Origin: Phoronis australis
Lineage: Eukaryota > Phoronida > Phoronidae
Direction: 5' to 3'
Assembly (NCBI GenBank): GCA_002633005.1
Contig: NMRA01000455.1
Coordinates: 210,122-274,121 of the forward strand
Length of the DNA: 64,000 nt
This document shows, one piece after another, positions 37,801-49,800 of this stretch (its first letter is position 1; the number at the start of each line of letters is the position of its first letter). The notes beneath the pieces were generated by a model. That model saw only the letters and a program-made list of their open reading frames with translations. It was not told the DNA's origin and did no database searches. Made by a program: the position numbers and the translations under genes.

Positions 37801-40800
37801 TCATAGGATATAGTATTGTTTTGTATGGCTGTGTATTGTATTATGTGGAATTGTAATGTGTGGATTTGTATATTGACCTATTGAGACATGCAGTAAACTA
37901 GCAACACCTGGGATTTCTCCTTAAGGGATACCCTTATCCTGTCTGTTCATGTGAATAGAACATTGGTGTTTCTTAGTTGGTATATGACTTTCAGACAAGT
38001 TACGATCCTGTAGTAACTTTTGATCTCCAAGTCGAGTGCCTAGTCACGCCACCATTGCAGCCAACCTAGGAAGAACAGAAAGAGAACTTCGTTTTTACAA
38101 TTTATTGTATAAAGTATCTGAACAACTATAGCTCTAAACTTTAAAATTTACAAAAAGTTTAAATTATTATAATAGTTTGGTACGTTCTAAGGAAATCAAG
38201 GTTTTGTTTGTTTTTCTTTTCTTATTTTTATGCGCCCACATATTTATATGTGGTCGCATATTACCGTCATCTCTGTCTGGGCATCCAACGTGTACCAGAC
38301 CGCCTGCAATTATTTTTTATGTATCTCCTAAATGCTCTACATTATCTTTATTGAATTTTAGTCTGGTGTATTTATATGAAGTTGAAAGCAGAGTACGACG
38401 AGTTTCGAACAGATCGGACTATCGGTGTGCCCCCTAGTGGCATTTTTTGTTTTTTACGTTTATCTCTGTATCTTCAAAGGTTTTCAACAAATTTTCATAA
38501 AAATTAGCAAATAGACATCTATTAGTGAGGTGACGCTACCCTCTAGTTTTCGGTTGACGTTGAGGTATTTTGTGCCACCTAGTGGCCATTTTTACTGTTT
38601 TATGTTTTTTCGGCATCTGCCCCTCTGTCTACCAAACCACTCTAAGGATGATTGTGGAAATTGGCACATATGTTCCTAATGTGAAGAGTAGGGATGACTA
38701 TTTTCTGATGACTTTGACTACTGTGGCACCTCCTAGTGACAGTTTTGTTTTTTTTGCACCCATAGCTGTATCTCCTAAACACTCTGCAGGATGTTTAATT
38801 AAATTTAGCAAATCTATTCATATGAAATTGACAAGGGACGACAACTTTCAGACGTATGTTACGAACGCTGTGCCCCCTAGTGACAATTTCATTTTTTTCC
38901 GTTTTCCTCTGTTTCTTTGAAGTTCCTTTATGGATTTTAATGAAATTCAATAAATAGCTTTCTATTGAAATATGTTAGCATGTTCCCGTTTGTGGATGGA
39001 TTGGACATATTTTGCACCATCTAGTGGCCATTGTTATGAGATACAAATAAACACCCCTGGAAGCACACCATTTGCGGATCATTCATGGTCACATATCAAC
39101 GCTCTGTGTTGCTCTTGTTTATAATGCAGTCGTTAACACAGGAACACTGGTGCAGCAGTGGGCTCCTAGAAGCCCCCCCCTCCCCAGTGCAAAAACAATT
39201 GATTTGGGGGACAAGGACTTCAAGGACATCCCATGGATCTTTGATGGATATTTTTATTATCAGTTGTCTTTGTTAAAAAGTATATTTTTTTAATAACCAA
39301 GTTACGGTACAAGATGGAAGTAATCGCACAAACTTCACGATACTGTTTACAGAAAAAAAAACCCGGCAATGACCACCATGCCGGCAAATTACAGAACGGC
39401 TCAGTCACCTTGCTAAATGTTCGGTTAATTCCCATCTGTTCTTGGTCACAAGCAAAGACTATGCTGACGATGAATTCAGGGAATTCTGGGAAATCTTGCC
39501 TGAATACTTTTGGCCTGTACTGTACTGTATTAATCAAGTCATTCGACTTCAAACATGTTGCTTGAGCCGTGGCCATAGCTACTACCTGCACTAATAATTA
39601 GCACCTGAGCATGATTATACAGACATTGTAATTAGTCCTAATTGATTGGTGAGAGGTAGTCTTCGTATAGCTGATACTATGTAGGTATGCTGTAGCCTGG
39701 CTGGGTGGTGTGACCTTAAGGTCTAAGTTTAGCCTCTGCTGTTGGTCGAAAATAGCAGTTGCAGGTCAGGGTCTGGTAGTGGAAAGGTCGCGGTGTTGTG
39801 AGTCAAACTTCAGTTGTTCAGTCATTTAGGAATAGGCATTATGATTTTCTTAAAGGTTTTTGGAAGATTTTTTACTAGTTTTTGTCTTTGGCAGTGAAGT
39901 GTTATTTAGTACTAATGTTAGTCTCCACCTCAAGACTGTCAATGTATGGTAATGTATGGTAATGTATCAATATATGCCTTACTTGATAACACTATAATTA
40001 CGTGGCTGGTAAAAAGCCAGCCTGTCGCACAGCTGATATGGCATTCAGACTTTCCCCATCCCCGTTCACATGCCCGGTATTTTACAGCATCCATATTCCG
40101 TCAACACGGGGCACATGCTCTAGACTTCAAGGGCGAGGCGTTCACATTCAAGGCAACTACGGCTGGTATAATAGCCACACTTTCACACTGCATCGACCTG
40201 ATGCAACAAAGGGAAGAGGCATGGAGAAAACGAATGGAGAGGGTGGGTAGTTCAACTTAAAATGTCACGGTTTATTGATATTTTTGTCTGTTAAGGTAAA
40301 AATTTGTTTATTTGGGACAAAAAATTTATCGCTGAAATTTCCATGTTTTTATTTTGCAGAGGCTCACCGCATCGTTGCAGATATTCAGAATTTTGACAAA
40401 CGTTTGGCAATAGCTACGCCCATACAAACTGTGCTGAAAGCAAAGTAGATTTTCCTGAAACGTTATTTGTAATGAGAACCTTGACAAGGTGAAATTTTAT
40501 CTGTATGTCCACCATATTGTGTCCCAAACTGAAGAACTTTTACCGTAATACAGGTAACTCGTTTAAGGCCAAAATATCGTAGGAACTACTCACAACTTCA
40601 TGATTGTAGGCGTAAAGTAATGCACGTTGCATATCGTACTAAACTTACTGTGTGTAATTACTGTTGGATTTTGATCATTATTGTGTATAGTGAATATATT
40701 GTGTTCTCTTACTCTTTGTTTTTACATCTGGTAGTCTGGTTTCCTTGTTCGTTTCCAGGAAATTGAAAAGCGGAAAAAATACGAGGAAGCGTACAAGGCC

Positions 40801-43800
40801 GCCCTAGACGACAACCGTCGACCGCCCATAGTGGTTGGAGGCCCAGACTATGAGGTAAGGCAGCACACCGGGGCAATGTTGGTGGGCAGGGCCCGGAGAC
40901 TGTTCATGTGACTAGACCTGAATATCAATCAATTGAAATTTGAAAGTTTGGTTGAATTGTCCAATGTGATCTGTCAACATTTTCAGGCCTTAGTATTCCA
41001 AGTATGGATAGAGGGTTTATGTTGGTGAAGCTATTCTCTTGGCATTTTGTCTGCCAGTAATGCTTCTCTTTGGGAATTGGTCGAGTATTCCTCCTTCAAT
41101 AAAGGTTCTTCAAAAAAAATCAGTTGCTCGGACGTTGCAATTTTTTGTGCACCATTGATCCTACTCAAAATATTTTTTTCGAAATGTGTCTTAACTTTGT
41201 TAAAGCTATACCGACAGGTGTGAAGAGAATTGATTGTAAAATCATGTATACCAGAATTATAAAAAATTACATCAATTTTGCAATGAAGTCTTCTGTGTGA
41301 GTCTTTTAAGTCTGTCAGCCAGATATTTCTTGTTCTTAATATGTTTATGCCTTTAATAATAGTTCAAACACAACATGGCTGGTGTTGTGTGTTTTTCATC
41401 ATGAACAAAAAATCTTCTTCAGGAGGGACCACACTGTGCAATTACTGAGGATGAATTCTTCGACGCCGTAGATGCAACACTTGATAAACTTGACAAGGAA
41501 GAAGATGAGGTAATTAGAGGCTAATTACAGTTTCTGTAGCAATATATAACTTCATGTACTGCAGTGGTCGAGGTTATGTAGAGTCTTATTGTTGAGTCTG
41601 TGCATGCAGGCAATTGTCTTAACAAATGTAGATTTTAACTTTGAATTGGTAAAAGGTTAAACTTTCTAAGAGACAGAAAGCCTGTAGTTTGATTTTTCCC
41701 TTTTCACCATTCTACCATATTTGATTAGTTCACATGTGACCATGTTTTAAGTAAAATTTGCCAAAAAGGAAAGGTACATTAATAGAGAACATGGACATCA
41801 ATAATGGTAAAAATTGACCAAATTTCTAGACGAGATCTTAGAAACGCTGTCGCAGTTTTCTAGAATATCACGTTGTCTTTCATTTTATGCAACTTAGAGT
41901 ATTTTATGTTCACCCCATTAGTCCCGTATTTTGATTGCTCCTCACACACAAACGGATCATTTTAGGTTTTGGAAAACAGTGCATAAATACCATCCAAAAA
42001 TTTTATATGAATTCGGCAGGCCCTTTCTGAGATATGATGCTGTGAAGTTAGCAAAATTTGGGCATTTTTGTAGAGTACTGCATAACCTTATGTCACTGTG
42101 ACTCGCCATTTCAAAGCCAAGATAGTTTAAGATAGGGTGTAGTGATTTTTCGAAATTTATTGTGCTATAATTGTGAAGCCTTCAGCTTATTTGCATATTT
42201 GAAAACAGTTCCTTGACGTGTCATGTGTCTTTGGTACTGCCATATTACCCTATGAAAATATTCCCACAATGCAATGCAGGAAACTCACAACATAATTCTG
42301 TATTATTTATTGTAAATTGGGGAACGCAAGAAAGTCCCCAATAGGAATATTAGAAATGCTCCTAGAAGCTTAAGGAGAAGTATCCCTCAAAGGAACTTAC
42401 AAACCTTCTCCCTACCGGTGTTTGTGTTTACTGTTCTCATTTCATTGTATCAGCATCTCTGACTTCATTGTTTCTGTGTCTGTCCACAGAAGGCATTCTT
42501 TGCCGCGTCCAAACCTAGTCTTCCCCCCAAGACCAGCCTCTCTCCCTCTCATCCATATTACAAGGAGGTAAGTTCAAGATCCACTTCTTTTTTACAATTA
42601 GTATTACTTTTTTGCTGTCTAATTAATCATAAGCCCTCTTTATGTCCATAGGAAATAAAATTTCCGTCACCAAATTAGTCATCAATCTTGAGTGTGATAA
42701 AAAGCATTAAGTGTACGGTAATCTGCCGTTTAATAACACAAGAAAATCTCATTAGAGATAATTCAGTGTTAATAATTGATATACTGATGTAAACTAAAAG
42801 ATTTTCTTAATAGGTATAGCACGGTTTATGAATATTTTGTTGTATGGGCGATGCCAGGATGTCTAGCTGGGACACAGCTCTGATTGGCTGCTGTGTCAGC
42901 GGCTGGCTGCCCTTTGTCATTCTCCAGTTGTCCTGGCAGCGTTTTGTTGCTGTCTGTTTGCCGAAACATTCACGACCTTTACTGTATCGAAAGTTGAAAA
43001 ACTGTAAAGATGCCATGCGCCTCCAAAAGCTTAATGCTGTACACTAAAATCCAGATTAATGACATCGTGGGGGACCACATTCAGCACGCCTGCTTCGAGG
43101 TGAAAGGAGATGACACGTGGGAGCTGATCGCGGAGGAGGGTGAGATGCGCGTCTACCGGCGCCAGCTAGAGGAGGAGGGTATGGTCGTCGACCCCCTCAA
43201 GGCTGTACACACAGTCAAGGTAAGAGCAGACAGAGCTTCGTTAAGTCTCATAACTAACAGCATGAATATGGTGTTTGTGCAAAAGTCCTCCTTATATGCA
43301 AGTCGCATTAATTAGATATAATACTCTACTTTAAATATATTACTGCTTTGAAGAGCCTGCTAAGTTGGCGTATGTGTAGACAAATCAAATAGAACATTTG
43401 TCCCAGGGTAATGGTTCTTGCGTAAAAACTACTCTGGGGCCTTTTTCGTGGAAAGTGACCTAGGACTAAGAAAGAAGTTTGGTCTTACGCTCCACACTAC
43501 TATTTCTGAAAAATAATCAAATCTCACGGCTTGAGCAGAAGAGCTTTTGAAGAGTTTTTGAGCATGTACTTAGAACTGCTAGCTACTGAGATAATTTCTA
43601 TAAATTATTTGTAGACTGTGATGCACTCATAGTCACTTCACCAAACCTTTATTCAACAATTGTGAAGTGGGTGGGTAAGACCAAATTTCTGTCGTAAGTC
43701 TTAAGAAGTCACTTTTATGAAAAGGACCCCTGGCCGGTCAAAAATGATCAAGTTAAAATAAGATAGAAAGGCTGTTTAAATTCTACCGGTAAGTTTCATT

Positions 43801-46800
43801 CTGTTCACTGGATACCCTTAGAAAAGCTGTTGTGCGAAACTAGATGTCCCAAGGTAATAGTGGTATTACGACTCAGTATAACTTTAAATACATCTCCTAT
43901 TCCTGTGTTCAGTTACACAACATTCAGTCAAAGCTGAACAAATATTGATTGTTTCAGGAACCGTGTCTGAGCAGTAAATGTGATTAATGGTCAGCATTTC
44001 TTACCTTAAGGTCAACGGCCTGGCGTTTATTCCACTAACTTTAGAAGTCACGATGTTGTCAATTAAACTATTTGACGGTCTATTTTGAGTACCTTAGGCA
44101 TGTACTCGCAAACAGGTTACTGAAGCTTGGTTCAAGGTTGATGTGCTGTGACTGGGTTGGGGGGGGGGGGGNGGGGGGGGGGGGAGTTTCTTCTCAGCTC
44201 TCTGAATTGTAACTCTCTCGTCACTGAGATAGGTGGTGCGTTTTAATGAGAATGAAAAGTGAGTTACAGTTTGTAGAGCATTATTAACTAGCTGACTGCT
44301 GTGAAGTATCGGAGTTGCCAATTTGAGTACTTTGGTCGTCAGAATAGCGTATTCTAACAGTTTTGTTCAGTTATTAGGTCTCATTTTCCTGCCAGCTGTG
44401 TGCTTGCAGTACAGAGGATTTTTTCATGAGCAGAGCTTTTGTTGTAGGGTATTACCGGAAGAGAAATTTGCTCGTATTTCTGGGACGTCAACGTTCGCAT
44501 GGACTGGGAAAATAAGCTCACCGGTAACTATGCACTGTATTGGCGTGTCTTTTCTAGTCGCTGTCGGCGCGCTTTCAATTTCTAGCCTTTGTTTCAGGGT
44601 GTCACTGGCCATGAGATGGCCCACATGTTCTGGGACGTTAACGTCAGAATGGAGTGGGAGAATAAATTAACTGGTAACGTAGCCGTCATGCACCGTCCTT
44701 GCCACCAGGTGGCGGTAGCTCACTCCCCACTGTCTCGCACCCTATTTCTGTCTGCACACTTGCTTTAAGCCTGTTCACACACGCACGCAAACTGTCCAAT
44801 GAGCATGTTGAAACGGTAGTGATTTAGCCTGATTGTAATTCTGTAATTGGGGACACATTTGATATGCACGTCTGATTTTAATACATCATTTAATTGGTTG
44901 TCATCACTGTATTGTATGAAATAACCTAACAAAATGATGACTAAGTGCATGGGGAATTTCCTGTCACGACAGCTGAAAGTTCGCAAAGTTTCTCATCATG
45001 CCTTTTGATGACTAGGGAAAAGAATATAAATATACTTGCCTTAAAATATATCTCGCAAGCATTTCTAAGTCTGGTAAGCATGCTACCTGTGGCCACATCA
45101 CGTGGTCTAATGAATATAAGTCTAAAACATATCTACACCAACCGGGATTTGAACCCCGGGACCTCCTGTTAACCATGCAGAAGGTTTCATGTTCAAGTCC
45201 TGGTTGGGGCAGAAATGTTTTTAGACTTATATTCATGAGGTCAAGTGATGTGGCTACATGTGGCATGCTGACCAGACTTAGCAGTGTTTGAGAGGGAGCA
45301 GAATATTGTGTAGTTGTGTTTGGCACTTGCTGTTTATGGCGGTATTTACACCCATTATTGCAGTCTATTCTGTTATGACTGTTGTCTGCGTATTCATTTC
45401 AATTTTATAGGGATAAAGAACGTTATCAATACTATACTACTCGCCAAAAAAGTTCAAACAAAATGACCCAGAATTCCCTGCTATGATGTCTGATCAGTGT
45501 CACAGTTACTGTAGCAGTCCCTTGTTACATGGAATCAACAGTAAATCTAGTAATGTGGCTGTAGTTAGAATTCTGCCACCTAAAAGTCGAAATACTTATT
45601 ACCAGTCATTTTTGCTGTGAACAGAATTGGCTGTCATGACGTTGGAACGGTATTTTGTCTGATTTCTTTTTTCTGAAAATGTTACGTTTTTGCCGTACTT
45701 CAGTGCCAAATGAAAATACATTCCTAGTTACAATATGAATTTAACTGTACCCGAACAATTCTACAAAATGCATACACGCAGCCCTCCACTGTTGATGATT
45801 TGAAATCGTTCAACACAGATTAATTGTACTGTGTGCGCGACAGGTACACAAGCCGACTCCATGGTGCTTTCGCTTCTGATTGAAAGTTCCTCACTTGTTA
45901 GATATTCTGCTTCTATTTCTTGATTACAATGCAGAGCAATTCCAATTTTTGGGTCAATAGCTACCGGGGTGCACTCTGAGTATCTGAATCGCTGAACACA
46001 GCATTTCAGCGACTGCATGGGGGATGGAAATGAAATTGTCCTTTCGTGAGACAGAATTTACTGGTCTACATTAATGCTAGATTGATTTTTGGGAAGAGTG
46101 AATTATTCAAATTTTATGAACTACCATAAGTGTTTAGGATAACCCTCATGCTGCTATAAGTGAACTCTACTTTTCAAAAATGCTCTAATTAAACGCCAAC
46201 TGCTCGGACTAGCACCCACCTCTACTGTAAAATGCCCCGTCGCTATGAAGTGACGCTTTCATATTGCCCACATGTATTCAGTCAACCATGCAACTGTTCT
46301 GCCTCAACTTTCAGTGTCTCCATTTCCTAGTTCTCCATGCTGCCTCTGCTCTGAAAGTCCTTCCATTCATTGGATAGTGTTTCCTATTTGGAAAGGCCTC
46401 GGTGTCTGTGCATTGATAGTGCCTAACCGCATCATCTCAAGAATAATGCCATAACCCTACCAGTTTATTGTCTGCTATCTTTTGCATTGGAAACCAGCTG
46501 TTCATGTGTCAAACCATGTCTTTAATGCTTTTAAAACTACTACCAAAAATGATTTTCACTGTTATGTTTCAGATTCTATTATTGCACGGGGTTAACGTAT
46601 TTTAACAGCCAAGGAGTCAATAACAGTGCAATTCTTTTTGTGACTCCAGTGTCCTGTGCTCTTGACGTTTAGTGGTTGCTAGTTTGTACAGTCAAGACAA
46701 AAGTAATCAGACAAAATACAGTCACTGCAAGACAAAAGTAATCAGACAAATTACCATTTCATCGTCATGCTGGCTAATTCTAACAACAAAAAAGATTTGT

Positions 46801-49800
46801 AATTACTATTATGCCGGCAAAATTACAATTACAGAATGGCTTGGTGACCTTTACTAAATTTTCTGTGGATTCTCCTTCATTCTCAGTCAAGAGAACAGGC
46901 TACTCTGAGTATGAATTCGACTTCACCCAGATGTCGTGGCGGAAAATTCCGTGTCATTTTGTCTGTCAGAATACTTTTGGCATATATTATAGTTGCAGAG
47001 TTTCTTGCTCCATGACCTCTTTCTGAACTCTGTTCTATAACATGCTATTTTCTAAGTTCGGCCTCAGTTAAGTGCGTGACCATCAAAATAGCTTTCGAGG
47101 GCGTATTGCTAGCACCACCCCCTATTGGGCTATACGAACGTAAATACAGTCGCGTTCATTAACAGTTCCTTCATGGCTTACTGACTTGCAAACACGGTTC
47201 ACTGATTGCCAAGCAAGATGCCGGACTCGCGCAGTCTTTGTCGGTCATAGAGCCATGTTTGGTGATCGGTAGGTCAAAACTGTGAGTGGCAACTAAGTTC
47301 ATCGGGTCAATAAGCCCTGTTTATAAGGAACTATGGTAGCTGTTCATTTATTTAACACACACAATATGGCCAGCCAGTGAAACTTTAAAGTTCTCCACAA
47401 AAATAAATATATAAAATGGATCAGTGAAATTTTCGGATATTATAACATCCTTTGTCTGTTTCTGTTGATAATAATGTTTATTATAATTCCCACTATTTGC
47501 AAAATTGGTAATCATCGTTTGAACAATAAAAAAGGAACATTTTGGTGATTTGGCAATTGTTGTGCCCACCTGTTACGACTTTGAAAACAATGTTAGGAAA
47601 TTTCAAGTTATTAGGTATTAGTGTGAAAAGAAAAAATTGCCGTCAATGTACACAAAATTTTAGGGCACAATATGGCCGACGACTGAAGTTATATTACATC
47701 TGATTCATATTTTCCATGTAGATATGTCACACTAAATGAGCAATTCCCTGTTCAAGTCCATACTTTAAGTATCTTAAAACGTTTTGAAAAAGTGTGTCCA
47801 TTCACAACACTTGAAAATGAAAAATGCAGTTTTGGCAATGCCTTTGTCTTATTTAAGTGAGATTTTACCATGTAGGAGGACACTTATGGACCTGTGGAAC
47901 CTAAAGCAATGTACGGATTCCTAGCTTTCTTGCAAACCCCTGAGAGGTCAACATAGAGTTTCCAGTCTGTGTGTCAGTTTAGAAGTTCCTGACTAGTTTT
48001 TTTGCAGTGGAGAAGTTGACCTTGTATAATATGTTTTCTTTATGGCTTCAATATGCTCGCTGTGCCACAAAAAGAATCACATGTCCCTTTTTCGTCACAC
48101 AGGTACCCTTGAGAACACTACGGTGCTGGAGTGGCTGTCAGAAGATACTGTCGTGTCATATCAACAGCACAAGAAGGTATGGCCAACGGCGCAGCGAGAG
48201 TCGCTCTTCTGGTCGCACATTCGTCACGTTCCCGACGAGCATGAGGACGGACCAGACTACTGGATCGTCTGCAATTATTCCACGGAGCACCCCAAGGCAC
48301 CTGTGAGTAGCCTAGCATTCAAAAATATTGCCCATTGCCCAAAGCCATAACTGGTCTTTATTGTTGCAAATCTGAAAAGCTGTTGACGCGCTAGGGTTAG
48401 ATGTCCTTCTCTCTGTCTGAAATGCAAGACTTAAAAACTGGCGGTTTGACCAACTGCTCAAAAACTAGTTACCATGTGTAAATGCATGCAGGACGTTGAG
48501 AAGATGTGTCCACACTGTAAAAACTATGAAAGAGCCAGCCTTCTTGTCAGGGTTAGCCAACGCCTGTGATCTGCTTCTTGCCAGTAGCGTGCGACCTGCC
48601 AATTTATTGTATTAGTTGAATCCAACTGCTGTCGGTACAAAGAAATTGTTAACAACTTATTTTATGGTTTTCACATTTAAATGAAAAGGAAGTGCTTTTT
48701 TAAGTATACAGATTTGACTGATTGATTTCAAAAAATAAAATGCAAGAATGATCATCAATGACTGTACAATGTGTCAGCTCATAGATCGGTCACACAAAGA
48801 CTTCATTCACGTTGCAAACATTTTTTGTCACAAGTGCTTCGAGAGCAAACCGCAGCAGGCTGGTCTCAGCAGACATCAAAAAGAACATTATTTCAGGGTG
48901 TTCTATAAGAAGAAGTCTCTTCTAGCTTTTTGGTGAATTTTTGTGTTGGCCATTTCTCTTAGAAATTTACTTTCTTTGCAGAAGAACACTAAGTGTGTGC
49001 GGCTGCGCTTGAACATCGCCATGATATGTCAGACGATTGTAGCGCCACCTGCCGATGGAAAGGAAATCACTCGTGATGATCTTACATGTAGGATACAGTA
49101 TGTGGCTAATGGTAGGTGTTTCTATTCATGTTTCCATGGCTTCTAAATTTGAATATATGAAATTTGTGACGACACATTCCTTTCAACTATTACCCTACCT
49201 GGTGATTACCATTTTCAAAGTTGTTTGTGGAATGCCTTTTAGCAAAAACGATTGTTGCGGCAAAATCGGATACTATTAAGATTTGTCTGAATGTGAAGTA
49301 ACAGAGAACTACCCTCTTTTTGAAAGGGGCATTTCACTGCTATTTAGTTGTCATTGTTGATTTCTTAACTGAAGCGCTTTCTGGTTTAAACATTACACTC
49401 ATCTGATCTTATGATTATTTATAACCCTTTTTAAAATATTGTCTTCCTGAAATATCTTTGTAGTTAGTGACTGTTAACCCATATCGTTCACAACAGTGTC
49501 CAATCTCGTGGTCAGGTGACCTGCATTTTTATGTCTGTGTTTTGTTTTGCTGAGTTGACTATGATCGAAAAACAACAGGTGTAAGTAAATTCATTGATAG
49601 TTTTCCTAAGTTTACCCAACCTATTGCCATGGTGATAATGTTGTTAGAGCAAAGATTTTCCCACAATTTCCAACTAATTTTCTGTCATATTTTGTCTGAT
49701 TTTCCATGTTTTCACCTGATCTTAGATGCACTGCTTTTGAAAACCCCTTCATTTTACATCTGCAGGGGCCTGTCTGACAAAAATGATGTAACTGTATGAT

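Noticed and set aside
38570-38920. 116-codon + frame with repeated PPSD.FVFF words
   Set aside because: It is produced by a tandem repeat whose unit is close to a multiple of 3. There is no start context, splice sites or domain.
39740-39800. tRNA/SINE-like words (GGTAGTGGAAAGG, GTGAGTCAAACTTC)
   Set aside because: The B-box match is too poor and no A-box to B-box geometry holds.
39940-40087. Upstream extension of the exon 6 frame to 39946
   Set aside because: It is open by chance. Only the acceptor at 40087 (GTATTTTACAG) restores phase with exon 5 and keeps the conserved sequence.
45120-45215. Functional tRNA genes at the GGTTCAAATCC words
   Set aside because: Only T-arm and acceptor-like 3' halves are present, inverted around a centre, with no D-arm.
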